Assembly (NCBI GenBank): GCA_037045685.1
Contig: JBAOII010000011.1
Span: 369,320 to 433,319, forward strand
Origin: Competibacter_A sp037045685
GTDB taxonomy: Bacteria > Pseudomonadota > Gammaproteobacteria > Competibacterales > Competibacteraceae
DNA: 64,000 nt
Reading direction: 5' to 3'
The notes under the pieces: generated by a model
Told to the model about the DNA's origin: nothing
What the model saw: only the letters and a program-made list of their open reading frames with translations
The model's database searches: none
Part shown: positions 36,627 through 45,437 of the stretch, piece after piece
Layout: every line of letters begins with the position of its first letter
Numbering within the stretch: position 1 is the stretch's first letter
Made by a program: the position numbers and the translations under genes

Positions 36627-37016
36627 GACAGGCGACTATCCCGGCGATTTCGTGTTTCGACGCTCTGCGACCGCTGTCGGGTCGAGCCGGCTCGGGCGAC
36701 CCGGGATCGACGCCGAACCGGGCGGGGCCAGAACCGCGTCCGATCCGTCGTCCGGCATCGCCCGAACGGCGACCCGGGCCGGTCCTTCGGTCATCGGTAT
36801 AGCCGAACCGACAGCGGCAATCAACGTCGTGAACGGCTCGGGAACTTTCGGCCGCACCGCCACCCGATAACGTACCGCTCGGTTGACGCCAAGAGTCGCG
36901 TTGGCGCCGAGCCGGAGGTCGGGCGTCCGACGCTTCCGGGAGCCGCAGTCTCGCCCCGCCGCTTGTCGATTTGATGGGATGGGCCAGGTCCGCCCCGCAC
37001 GGTTGGCGCTGTCGCT
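36627..37016. other. 390-base gap without a recognised gene
   Basis: GC-rich sequence between the Rhs start and the stop of the trypsin-like protease gene. A short minus-strand frame (36636-36863) exists but has no recognisable product and no ribosome-binding site. The stretch probably holds the Rhs promoter; I see no clear repeat or hairpin. Confidence 0.5.
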
Positions 37017-38480
37017 CTATTGATCGCGCCCCAGCGGCCGACTCTTCATCCGCGCGGGATCGAACAGGCCGGACGCGATCACTTCGGCGGAGGCGATGGC
37101 GAAGTTGAGGTTCTGGCCCACCTTGAGGCCCATGGCGGCGATGCCGATCACCGTGCCGTCGCGCAGGATGACCGGGCCGCCGCTGTTGCCGGGGCTGATC
37201 GGCGCGGAAATCTGGATGTAGCGAACCCCGTCGATCTCGCGCAGGCCGCTGATGACCCCGGTGGAAAAGGTGCCTTCCAGGCCGTAGGGATTGCCGATCA
37301 CGAACACGTCTCGGCCGATCAAGCCCTGGTTGTAGGTTTCGTTGAGCACGAAGCTCTCCCCGCGCTTGAGCGATGTGGCCAATAGCGCCAAATCCGGCTC
37401 TTTGCTCCGCTTGCGCACGCTGGCGGCGGATTCCCGCTCTCCGCAGCGAACCGCCAGATTGTCGGCTTTGTCGATGACGTGGTTGTTGGTGATGACCAGC
37501 CCATCCGCCGAGACCAGCAAGCCGCTGCCGAGATTGTCGGTCTTTCCGTTCCGAAACGTGACGATGAGGCAGGTGAGCGGAATGCTGCGCCGATAAATCC
37601 GCTGCCCCGGATCGTCCGTGCTCGGCGCCTGCGCCAAAGACGATTCGGCTGCCGGCGCGGGGACTTCGGCCGGATTGGCCAGGGTTTCCAGCCGGCGTCT
37701 GAGCGCGCCTAGAACCGAACTCGTCCCGGCGGTTTTTTCGGCCGCCGGGGTTCCGGCCGGCGCCGGGGTTCCGGCCTGGGGGGAGGGGTCCGGATCGGTT
37801 GCCGGCGCGGCGGAGACTGTCGGGGCCGGTTTCGGCGCGGCGGTCGGGGGGAGGGGAGGTTTGAGATTGGCGGCGGACGGCCCCAGTTGCAGGGCTTTCT
37901 GTGCGCCGGCCCTGAGCGCTTCCGGGCTGTTGGCCGCCGCCAATTGCCGCAACTGTTCGGCCAGTTGCGGCGGGTCCTTGGCGAAGCGATAAGCGTTGGC
38001 GAACGCGCCGCCGGCGCGCAGCGGGTCGCCCGTCTGCCCGTACACCTCGCCCAGCACCAGCCAGGTCGCCGATTGGGTGGGCGCCAGGGACAAAGCGTAA
38101 ACCGACAGCCGTTCCGCCTCCTTGAAGCGGCGCAGGCGCAAGTAGGTCTGTCCGAGTTGGCCGGCGATCTCCGGGTTGGCGGGATCGGCGATGAACGCTT
38201 GGCGAAACGCCGCCAGGGCTTCCTTCGGGCTGTCGCGGGTCAGTTGTTCCAAGCCCTGCTGCTGAAAAGGCCGGGCCTTGACCGGATCGCCGGCTTCCGG
38301 TCGGGCCAGGTTTTCCAACTGCTCACGGAACGTCTCCACTCCGGCCGCATCGTTGGCATCCCCTTGGACGATCATCTGCTGGACGTAATAGTCGATGGTT
38401 TCGTACTGGCCGGCGGCGCCGGTCAGCCGGGTCGAGGCCAGCAGCATCGCCAGCGCGAGCGTTGCGTGCCGGGGTTTCAT
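37017..38480 (-). CDS. Exported TPR-trypsin-like serine protease
   Basis: A 487-residue protein with a signal peptide (KPRHATLALAMLLASTRLTGAAG), an N-terminal TPR region (about 70-200), a Pro/Ala-rich linker (about 205-275) and a C-terminal S1C trypsin domain (about 290-480). The catalytic triad is visible: His in VITNNHVID, Asp in KEPDLALLA and Ser in SPGNSGGPVIL. No PDZ domain follows, unlike DegP. The N-terminal YYVQQMIVQGDANDAAGV is paralogous to the protein encoded just upstream. It overlaps that gene by four bases and is the last of a six-gene same-strand run. A role in periplasmic quality control or regulated proteolysis is inferred. Confidence 0.88.
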   Translation of the reverse strand: MKPRHATLALAMLLASTRLTGAAGQYETIDYYVQQMIVQGDANDAAGVETFREQLENLARPEAGDPVKARPFQQQGLEQLTRDSPKEALAAFRQAFIADPANPEIAGQLGQTYLRLRRFKEAERLSVYALSLAPTQSATWLVLGEVYGQTGDPLRAGGAFANAYRFAKDPPQLAEQLRQLAAANSPEALRAGAQKALQLGPSAANLKPPLPPTAAPKPAPTVSAAPATDPDPSPQAGTPAPAGTPAAEKTAGTSSVLGALRRRLETLANPAEVPAPAAESSLAQAPSTDDPGQRIYRRSIPLTCLIVTFRNGKTDNLGSGLLVSADGLVITNNHVIDKADNLAVRCGERESAASVRKRSKEPDLALLATSLKRGESFVLNETYNQGLIGRDVFVIGNPYGLEGTFSTGVISGLREIDGVRYIQISAPISPGNSGGPVILRDGTVIGIAAMGLKVGQNLNFAIASAEVIASGLFDPARMKSRPLGRDQ

Positions 38481-39190
38481 GGCGAGGGGCGATTTGCGCG
38501 GGAGCGAGCCGGACCGGGCGGGATATTCAGCGGGGCGATGCCGGGATTGGCCGGCAGCGGCGGGACGAGGACTGCTTCCGCCGGCAGCCGATAGAGGCGC
38601 AGGGTTTCCAGCGCGGCGTTGCGCAGGGTGTCGGCGGCTTCGTTTTCGGCGATGTTGCGCAAAATTTCCTCCGCCCGCATCGGGTTCTGGGCGAAACGGT
38701 AGGTGTTGGCCAGCGCGCCCAACGCGCGCCGGGCATCACGCTGCAGCCCGTAGACCTGGGCCAGTTGAAACCAGGCGACCGCGCGGGTGGGCTCCAGGGC
38801 GAGCGCTTGTTGCAAGGCGCTTTCCGCCTCCGCCAGACGGTCGAGCTTGCGATAAATCAGGCCCAGGTAACTGAAGGTTTCGATATTGCTCGGGTCGGCT
38901 TGGCCGGCTTGCTGGAAAGCGCTCAGCGCGGCTTCCAGCTCGCTCCGCTCCAGGGCCGCTTGCCCGCGCTGCAAGGCGGCGCGAGCGCGGGTGGGGTCGA
39001 TCGGCGTCGGTTTGGGGCTCTGCTCCAGCACCCGCTGGGTGGAGGTCACGCCGTGACTGTCGTTGGCGGCGGCCTGCTCGATCATCTGCTGGATGTAAAA
39101 CCGGTTCTGTTCGCTGGTCTGCGCGGTCGCCGGCGACGCGACCAGCCACGCCGCCAGCAGCGGCGCCAGCAGGAAACGGCGGGCGTTCAC
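38477..39190 (-). CDS. Exported TPR protein
   Basis: A 237-residue periplasmic protein: signal peptide (NARRFLLAPLLAAWLVASPATA) followed by about three to four TPR repeats (AALQRGQAALERSELEAALSAFQQAGQADPSN, IETFSYLGLIYRKLDRLAEAESAL, AVAWFQLAQVYGLQRDARRALGALANTYRFAQ). It ends in a proline-rich tail. Its N-terminus FYIQQMIEQAAANDSHGV matches that of the downstream TPR-protease, so the pair arose by duplication, with the protease domain added to one copy. The stop overlaps the protease start (ATGA), indicating coupled translation and probably a complex. Confidence 0.85.
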   Translation of the reverse strand: MNARRFLLAPLLAAWLVASPATAQTSEQNRFYIQQMIEQAAANDSHGVTSTQRVLEQSPKPTPIDPTRARAALQRGQAALERSELEAALSAFQQAGQADPSNIETFSYLGLIYRKLDRLAEAESALQQALALEPTRAVAWFQLAQVYGLQRDARRALGALANTYRFAQNPMRAEEILRNIAENEAADTLRNAALETLRLYRLPAEAVLVPPLPANPGIAPLNIPPGPARSRANRPSP

Positions 39191-39226
39191 GCGATTTCCG
39201 CGCGACGCAGGCGCGATGGCCGGGAG

Positions 39227-39727
39227 CTAGAGGTTGTTGATGGCGTCGTACTGGCGCTCCAGGCTGAGCCGCTTGCTGTCGGCCTGGGCGGCGGTGAGCT
39301 GGCCCCGGTCGAGTTCGGTCTCGAACTGCGTGATGTCGCGCGTCAGTTGTTGCTGCTTGCGGCGCAGCTCGGCGGTCCGCTGCTCGGTGGCGGACTTGGA
39401 TCGCTGTAGCTCGTTGATGCGCTGGGCCATCTGCCGGTTGCGGGCCTTGAGCGAGGCCAACTGGCGCCGCTGCGCGGCCACTTCGTCGGCTTTCATCTGG
39501 CGGGTCGCTTCCAGGGACGCGCCCTCTCGCCGCAACGCCCGCAACTCGCTCAGGGAGTCGTCCCGCTCATCTTGCAACTGCTGTTGGCGCATGTCGTAAT
39601 CGCCGGAAGCCAAGCCGCGCACGCCCCCGAAAAAACCGCCCGAGTGCGGGTCGTTGGTGGGATCGGCGGCGCAGCCCGCCAAGGCGAGCAAGCCGATTAG
39701 GCTACCGGAAATAATGGACAATTTCAT
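39227..39727 (-). CDS. Coiled-coil lipoprotein
   Basis: A 166-residue lipoprotein: signal peptide with lipobox LLALAGC, then a Gly/Asp-rich linker, then one long charged coiled coil (from about residue 45 to the end, heptads rich in Arg/Gln/Glu/Leu). The start at 39727 is preferred because GGAGG lies nine bases upstream; the ATG at 39733 is only three bases from it. No enzyme motif is present. Together with the next lipoprotein it may form a periplasm-spanning scaffold (inference). Confidence 0.8.
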   Translation of the reverse strand: MKLSIISGSLIGLLALAGCAADPTNDPHSGGFFGGVRGLASGDYDMRQQQLQDERDDSLSELRALRREGASLEATRQMKADEVAAQRRQLASLKARNRQMAQRINELQRSKSATEQRTAELRRKQQQLTRDITQFETELDRGQLTAAQADSKRLSLERQYDAINNL

Positions 39728-39794
39728 AATCATGGACCTCCTGCTTCCAAAAAATCGCTCGTGGCGGTTGGGATCTTGACCACGGCTGGTCGAT

Positions 39795-40466
39795 TCAGAT
39801 GGACATGCTGTCGTAAACTTTTTGCAGGCTGGCGACGTTCTCTTGGGATTGCTGGCGGGTTTCCTTCAGCTTCACCACGTTGGATTCGAGCTTCTGGGTG
39901 TACTGGTCTTGCGGGCCGCGTTTTTGCCGCGATTCCCGATAGACTTGGTCGGCGTCGGCCAGTTGCTTCTCCGTCAGCGAATTGACTTGCTTGGCCTTGG
40001 CCAACTGTTTTTCCAGGGTGGCTTTCTGGCCCGCCAAGGCATCCCGCGTCGCCTTGCCGGCCCGGTATTCGCGCGCCAGCCGCTGCGAGTCGCGGTCGAG
40101 TCGGGCGATTTCCTGATAGAGTTGGCGATTCTCGGCGTCGGCTTCCGCGATGAACTCCTCGTTGCGTTGAATTTCCGCGACCAGAAAATCTTCTTCTCTG
40201 GCGTATTGGGCCTTGCGATCGGCGACCGAGCTGCCGATGCCGGCCCCGATGATGCCTCCGATTGCCGCGCCCGCCAGCGCGCCCGATGCCTTGTTGCTGG
40301 CAGCCCCGCCGATCAAGCCGCCCAGCAGCGCGCCGACCACCGCGCCTTCGGCGACGGTCTGCTGCCGGTCGCTAATGGTGCCGTCAGGATTGGTGGCGCA
40401 GCCGGCCAGTAGCGCGCCGATGACGATGGCGATGAAAAGGCTTTTTCCTGCGTGATGAGTGGGCAT
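39795..40466 (-). CDS. Glycine-zipper coiled-coil lipoprotein
   Basis: From the ATG at 40466 the product has 223 residues: signal peptide and lipobox (IVIGALLAGC), a glycine-zipper region (AVVGALLGGLIGGAASNKASGALAGAAIGGIIGAGIGS) like those of SlyB/OmpA-linked membrane-inserting proteins, and a long coiled coil to the C-terminus. A longer in-frame start at 40556 adds an implausible leader. It resembles the next lipoprotein in layout but adds the zipper. Probable outer-membrane or periplasmic structural part of the same gene set. Confidence 0.82.
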   Translation of the reverse strand: MPTHHAGKSLFIAIVIGALLAGCATNPDGTISDRQQTVAEGAVVGALLGGLIGGAASNKASGALAGAAIGGIIGAGIGSSVADRKAQYAREEDFLVAEIQRNEEFIAEADAENRQLYQEIARLDRDSQRLAREYRAGKATRDALAGQKATLEKQLAKAKQVNSLTEKQLADADQVYRESRQKRGPQDQYTQKLESNVVKLKETRQQSQENVASLQKVYDSMSI

Positions 40467-40592
40467 GGGTGTCTCCCGGCCATGACGATAGGTGAGAATG
40501 TCAATTGGACAATGGGCTAGTGGAGGAATTCTGTAGGGTGCCAAGGCGGAAATCAATGGAATGCGGCGATGGAATGAAAGTCGTCATGATGC

Positions 40593-41597
40593 TCAGGGCG
40601 GGGAAGCGGAGCGGGGTTTCGCGGGCGGTTTTTCGCTGGTTGGCGACGGTTTGAGCGCGGGAGCAACGGCGGCTGGGGCCGGTTGTTGGATGACGGGCGG
40701 CGGGGTCGAGGGTTGGACCAGAACCACCGGCGCATGGGGCGCGCACTGGGTCACCAGCGTGGTGATGGCGGTGGTCAGCGAGCCGAAGGCGATGGCCAGG
40801 GTGGCATAGGTTTTCAACCTTTCGTGCCGGTCGTAGGGCGGCAGCGGCGAACTGGCGCCGTTGGTCGGGTTGGCAGGTGGCGTGGTGGTCTGGTCCGCGC
40901 GGGTCGGCGTCGTTTCCGATGAGGAAATCGGCGGGGAAACGGGCTTTGGTTGCGGCGGTTGTATAATCGATGAAGCGGGTGCTGGGGCGGCGGCCGGGCG
41001 CGGGGCTGGATTCGCAACGACGGGCGCCTCGCTGGAAGTCGGGCCGGGCGCGAGGGGCGCGCTGGCGCCGCCATTTCCGGTCGCGGCATGGTGCGCGTCG
41101 TCCATTACGCACACGCCGAAAGCTCCAGCCAACGCCGCCAAGTCGTGTTTCAATCCTTCGCCTTTGGCGCGAATCTTCCACACGTCGTTATAGCGATAAA
41201 GCTCGGCGAGGAGCAGAGAGCGGCAATCGACCGGTTCCGCCAGCCGAAACCGGGCGCTGTCGCCGGCGGCGGGCAGCGCGCTGAGGGCGATGTCGTCGAT
41301 GGTTCGGAAACCGCCGCTGTCCGGGGTGGCGATGAAAATGCATTTTCGCACCGCTCCGGGCAGGGCTTCGAGATGGATCAAGAATTCGGCGCGCTGGAGA
41401 TCGAGGCGAATGGCGCCGCCGGGGCTGGCGGGCTGGTTGTAAAACACGAACCAGTCGTCGGCCAGGACGTGCTCGCTCGCGTCGAGAGCGAAGCAGGTGA
41501 AGTCGAGTCCGTCGGGAGCCCCGCGCCAACTCAAACGAACCCGAATCTTGCCGGTCGCGGCCAGCGGAGCGTTGGCGCCCTTGATAAGCTCTTTCAT
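40593..41597 (-). CDS. TerD-domain protein with proline-rich linker and membrane helix
   Basis: A 334-residue protein. Residues 1-165 form a TerD/TerZ-type domain (MKELIKGANAPL, RVRLSWRG, LDFTCFALDASEHVLADDWFVFYNQPASPGGAIRL, LLLAELYRYNDVWKIRAKGEG), a calcium-binding stress-response fold. A long Pro/Ala/Ser/Thr linker follows, then a single hydrophobic segment near residues 268-285 (YATLAIAFGSLTTAITTLV), then a proline-rich tail. TerD proteins are usually cytosolic and come in ter operons; a membrane-tethered single copy among lipoproteins is unusual. No terC or other ter genes are nearby. Confidence 0.82.
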   Translation of the reverse strand: MKELIKGANAPLAATGKIRVRLSWRGAPDGLDFTCFALDASEHVLADDWFVFYNQPASPGGAIRLDLQRAEFLIHLEALPGAVRKCIFIATPDSGGFRTIDDIALSALPAAGDSARFRLAEPVDCRSLLLAELYRYNDVWKIRAKGEGLKHDLAALAGAFGVCVMDDAHHAATGNGGASAPLAPGPTSSEAPVVANPAPRPAAAPAPASSIIQPPQPKPVSPPISSSETTPTRADQTTTPPANPTNGASSPLPPYDRHERLKTYATLAIAFGSLTTAITTLVTQCAPHAPVVLVQPSTPPPVIQQPAPAAVAPALKPSPTSEKPPAKPRSASPP

Positions 41598-41688
41598 GCC
41601 GATACGCGAAAATCCATCGCGGTGATACCAGAATTATACAATGGCGAAAGCGGGCAGGCTTAAGTTCTCTTGATCGCGCCCGCTGTCG

Positions 41689-42264
41689 CTAGGAGCGGCC
41701 GAGCGGGGGCAGCAACGGCAGGCGGATGCTGTCGGCGTTCCAGGCTTGGGGCGGCCACTGGCGCATCGCCCCGCGCAGCCGGTTTACGAACTGTGGCCCG
41801 GTCAGGTCAAATTCGGCGATGGGCGTCCGGGGCCGCTTGCGGTTTTTGATGTCCTGCCCGCCGAACAAATTGAGTGGCCGGTGGGTGGCGACCAGGATAA
41901 AGGTTTCGGCGCCGGCCGGATCGGGCGGCGCGTACCGGAGTTTCTTGCCGGTCCCCGGCGGGAAGAAGACCGTTTCGTTGGCGCGAACCGGATAGTTGGT
42001 CAGCAGTTGGCCGGGGTTGCCCGATGAGTCGATGAAGTAGAGATTCAGATAGCCGTCGGTCGCGGTTCGCAAGCTGAGATTGACCGGCTCGCCGACGCGC
42101 AGCGGTTCCCGCTCGGCGCGGATCGCGACCGAAAACGGGGCTCTGGGGTTGCCCAGCCGCAGGGAGTCCTCGACGGGCGCGGTGGCCGGCCGGGTCGTCG
42201 CGCAGCCGGCGATCAGCAGCGCCAGAAGGAACAGCGGGACGACGGGTAGGCTGTTGCTTGACAT
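41689..42264 (-). CDS. DUF4384-like lipoprotein
   Basis: A 191-residue lipoprotein with lipobox LLIAGC and a beta-rich domain resembling DUF4384: SVAIRAEREPLRVGEPVNLSLRTATDGYLNLYFIDSSGNPGQLLTNY, then NETVFFPPGTGKKLRYAPPDPAG and ETFILVATHRPLNLF. Such domains occur beside caspase-like, TPR and kinase genes in bacterial signalling and conflict clusters. It is the first gene of the minus-strand run and is divergent from the solute-binding protein gene across 157 bases. Confidence 0.8.
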   Translation of the reverse strand: MSSNSLPVVPLFLLALLIAGCATTRPATAPVEDSLRLGNPRAPFSVAIRAEREPLRVGEPVNLSLRTATDGYLNLYFIDSSGNPGQLLTNYPVRANETVFFPPGTGKKLRYAPPDPAGAETFILVATHRPLNLFGGQDIKNRKRPRTPIAEFDLTGPQFVNRLRGAMRQWPPQAWNADSIRLPLLPPLGRS

Positions 42265-42421
42265 GGGCTTGTCCGATGGGTTTTATGGAAAACGGTCGGT
42301 TGGCGCCAACCCGAAGGGGCCGATCCCGGTCAGCCTGCGGATTTTGGTGGGCGGCCATGAGGCCGCCGGCCAACTCGTTTCACGCATCGATAAAAACTCC
42401 GACATTTAAGGATACTGCGCT

Positions 42422-43225
42422 ATGTTCTACAAGCTGATTCGCGGGGTCGTTTGGGGCTGGCTGTCGCTCTGGGGCTGGCTCGTCGTTTGCGGCAGCGCCA
42501 TCGGGCAGCAGCCGGCGCGGCCGGAGCTGCTCGTGTATTGCGGGATCACGATGGTGCGGCCGATGACCGAGATCGCCCGCACCTTCGAGCAAAAGGAGAA
42601 TATCAAAATCACCATCGCGCAGGGTGGAACGGAGGATCTCTACCAAAGCGCCAAGAAAAGCGGACTTGGCGATCTGCTCCTGATGGGGGAACCCAGTTAC
42701 CGCGACCGGCATATAGCCGAGGGGTTGCTCGGCGATTTCGTGACCGTGGGCTACAACCAGATAGCTATCATGGTGCGGAAAGGCAACCCCAAGCAGGTCA
42801 AAGCCGATCCCAAGGAACTGCTGCGCCCGGACGTGACGATGATCATCGGCAACGCGGAAAGCGGCAGCGTCGGTCAGGAATCCAAACGAATTCTGGAATC
42901 CGTCAACCTCTACCAACAAGTAGTCGACAAGGCCATTTCGCTAGCCTCCGACTCTCGCAGCCTCAACAACGCCATGAAAAAGGGCGAAGCCGACGTGATG
43001 TTGAACTGGCGGGCAACGGGTTTTTTCCCCGATAACGCCGAGGTGATCGATGTGATCGATCTGGCCCCGGCCTTGGCCAAACCCCAAGCATTGTTGCTGA
43101 ATTTGTTGAATTCCTCGAAAAATCAGGACTTGGCCCGCCGCTTCATGGAGTACGCAGCTTCGGAGCAAGGACAGGCGGTTTTCCGCAAGCACGGCTTTCT
43201 CGACAATAAGACTGCGGTCAACTGA
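42422..43225 (+). CDS. Periplasmic solute-binding protein (ModA/molybdate-like fold)
   Basis: A 267-residue exported protein (signal peptide ending CGSAIGQQ) of the type II periplasmic-binding fold. LLVYCGITMVRPMTEIARTFEQKENIKITIAQGG is typical of ModA-like extracellular solute-binding proteins, and IAIMVRKGNPK and ALLLNLLNSSKNQDLARRFMEYAASEQGQAVFRKHGF of their later blocks. No ABC permease or ATPase is adjacent; instead a membrane hybrid histidine kinase starts 27 bases downstream. The protein therefore may act as a ligand-sensing partner of that kinase rather than in transport (inference). Ligand unknown; an oxyanion is plausible. Confidence 0.85.
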   Translation: MFYKLIRGVVWGWLSLWGWLVVCGSAIGQQPARPELLVYCGITMVRPMTEIARTFEQKENIKITIAQGGTEDLYQSAKKSGLGDLLLMGEPSYRDRHIAEGLLGDFVTVGYNQIAIMVRKGNPKQVKADPKELLRPDVTMIIGNAESGSVGQESKRILESVNLYQQVVDKAISLASDSRSLNNAMKKGEADVMLNWRATGFFPDNAEVIDVIDLAPALAKPQALLLNLLNSSKNQDLARRFMEYAASEQGQAVFRKHGFLDNKTAVN

Positions 43226-43252
43226 TCCGCTCCGCTCCACCCTGTTCAGCCC

Positions 43253-45307
43253 ATGACCACCAGTGGACGGGCAAGCCCGAAGCCGAGCGCGGAGGCACCG
43301 CCGACGTTCGAATCCGGGGCGGCATCTCCGCTGCGCTTTCTGTGGCTGATCGGCCTGTTCTTCGTCGGCTTCCTGATCATCGTCGGCCTGAACAAGCTGT
43401 TCTCCAACCTGATCGACGAACTGGGAGCGCAGAGCGCCAACGAGCGGGCGCGCTTGTTCATCGGCGAGGAAATCGTGCGCAACATTCAGGATATCGAAAT
43501 GGATATTCTGCGGATGCCGATGACCGTCGGCCCGCTGCCCCAGGAGCGCATCGAGGGCGAACTGCTGAAAAAAGTGGCCAAGCTGGAACGCGATCTCGCG
43601 GTTCTGAAAGACGGGGGGACGATCCAGCAATTGATTTACCTCAACATCGAGGGCAAGGACCAGATGGTCCGCGAGGTCGCCTTCAAGCCGGTTGCGCGGG
43701 AAACCGGCTACGTGATGGAGATCATCGAGCTGGGTCCCCATCTCGATCAGGTCAAGCTCAAGGCGCGCGAGTTGAAGGCCATGCTCGAACAGCGCGATCA
43801 GTACTTCGAACAGCGCGACGGCGAAGGCCTGATCGCGATTTCCCGAGACATTCTGGCCTATTCCAAGCGCCTCCCTTCTTTCTTTTTCCGGTTCAACGAA
43901 AACGCCAGCCGGCTGCTTTTTGACAGCCACCAGCAATTGCGGAATTTGGAGACCCAGTTGTCGGCGCAGCGCGAGCGCTACAAAACCACCGAAACGACCT
44001 TGATCGTGCTGGTGATTTTCTCGGTGACGCTGATCGGCATCCTGTTCGCGCGCCAACTCCGGGAATCCAACGAAAACCTGTTCCGCGCCTGGAGCGAGAT
44101 GCGGCTCGCCCGGGATGATGCGGAGCGGGCGAGCCGCGCCAAGTCGGAGTTCGTTTCGCGGATGAGCCACGAGCTGCGCACGCCCCTGAACGCCATTCTC
44201 GGTTTTGCCCAATTGCTGGACAGGGAAGCGCTGACTTCGGTGCAGCGGAACTATTCCCGGCAGATTCGCGCGGCCGGCCAGCATCTGCTGGATTTGATCG
44301 GCGAAGTGCTGGATCTGGCGAAGATCGAGGCGGGTCGCCTGGTGCTCGAACACATCGAGTTCGATCTTCGGCGGACGATGGATCAGGTGGTTGCCGTGGC
44401 GGTGAAACGCGCCCAGAACAAGGGGTTACCCGTCAAGGTCGTTCTATCATCGGAATTGCCGGGTCGAGTCAGGGGCGATCCGACCCGGTTGCGGCAGGTT
44501 CTCATCAATTTGCTGGATAACGCGGTGAAATTCACCGAGCGGGGCGAAGTCGGCCTTCGGGTCGAGCCGGAGGGAGAGGGCGGCAAGCTGTTGTTTCGGG
44601 TTTGGGATACCGGGGTCGGCATGGAGGAGCAGGCTATCCGAAGGCTGTTTCAGCCGTTCACCCAAGCGGACGAATCCACGACGCGCAAGTATGGCGGCAC
44701 CGGTTTGGGGTTGGTGATTTGCAAAGATCTGGTCGAAGCCATGGGCGGGAGCTTGCAAGTGGAAAGCCACCCCGGCCAGGGCAGCCGCTTTTGGTTTTCC
44801 TTGCCGCTGGAGCGGGTCGATGATGCGCCCGGATCTTCGGCAGCGGCCGAAACGTCCGCAGCGGCGGCGGAGGGGGCCGAGGGCCGCGTCGCCGCAGGCC
44901 GGCCCATCCCGAGCCCGGCTCTACAGAGGCATGTGCTGCTGGTCGAAGACAATCCGGTCAACCAACTGGTGGCTTCCAGCATGTTGGCCGCGCTGGGCGC
45001 GAGCTGCGAGATCGCCGGCAACGGTTTGGAGGCGCTGGAGAAATTGGAACAGGGAACTTACGACCTCGTGCTGATGGACGTGGAGATGCCGCAGATGGAC
45101 GGCCATGCCGCGACCCGAGAGATCCGGCTGCGCGAACGGCAGCGGGAAAGCCGGCGCGTTCCGGTCATCGCGATGACCGCCAACGCGATGGCCGAGGATC
45201 GCGAGCGCTGCATCGCCAGCGGGATGGACGATTATCTGGCCAAACCCTACGAGATGGACGCGCTCGCCGCCATCATCCGCCGCTGGTTGCCCGAAGCCGC
45301 CGACTGA
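43253..45307 (+). CDS. Hybrid sensor histidine kinase/response regulator
   Basis: A 684-residue membrane sensor. TM1 (about 24-46) and TM2 (about 248-265) flank a roughly 200-residue helical periplasmic domain. A HisKA domain follows with the phosphoacceptor His in SRMSHELRTPLN (H306). The HATPase has the N box LLDNAVKFTERGE, WDTGVGMEEQAIRRLFQPF and GGTGLGLVICKDL. The C-terminal receiver contains LLVEDNPVNQLVA, Asp in VLMDVEMPQMDG (D609) and a Lys in DDYLAKPYEM. No HPt domain is present, so the phosphate must go elsewhere. It follows the solute-binding protein gene closely, suggesting a sensor pair. Confidence 0.95.
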   Translation: MTTSGRASPKPSAEAPPTFESGAASPLRFLWLIGLFFVGFLIIVGLNKLFSNLIDELGAQSANERARLFIGEEIVRNIQDIEMDILRMPMTVGPLPQERIEGELLKKVAKLERDLAVLKDGGTIQQLIYLNIEGKDQMVREVAFKPVARETGYVMEIIELGPHLDQVKLKARELKAMLEQRDQYFEQRDGEGLIAISRDILAYSKRLPSFFFRFNENASRLLFDSHQQLRNLETQLSAQRERYKTTETTLIVLVIFSVTLIGILFARQLRESNENLFRAWSEMRLARDDAERASRAKSEFVSRMSHELRTPLNAILGFAQLLDREALTSVQRNYSRQIRAAGQHLLDLIGEVLDLAKIEAGRLVLEHIEFDLRRTMDQVVAVAVKRAQNKGLPVKVVLSSELPGRVRGDPTRLRQVLINLLDNAVKFTERGEVGLRVEPEGEGGKLLFRVWDTGVGMEEQAIRRLFQPFTQADESTTRKYGGTGLGLVICKDLVEAMGGSLQVESHPGQGSRFWFSLPLERVDDAPGSSAAAETSAAAAEGAEGRVAAGRPIPSPALQRHVLLVEDNPVNQLVASSMLAALGASCEIAGNGLEALEKLEQGTYDLVLMDVEMPQMDGHAATREIRLRERQRESRRVPVIAMTANAMAEDRERCIASGMDDYLAKPYEMDALAAIIRRWLPEAAD

Positions 45308-45437
45308 CGGTCTGACGGTCGCGAGGATAAAAGCGATGCTTTCCAGCGGCGAACTTTCCGTTAAGCGAGCGTTCACCGTGTATTGCGAAATCTTCTCCAT
45401 ATACCGCAATCCCCAAAATGATGGCCCCTACTCGCGC

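Noticed and set aside
36636..36863. Short minus-strand frame upstream of the Rhs gene
   Set aside because: No ribosome-binding site, no recognisable product and proline/arginine-rich GC-driven composition.
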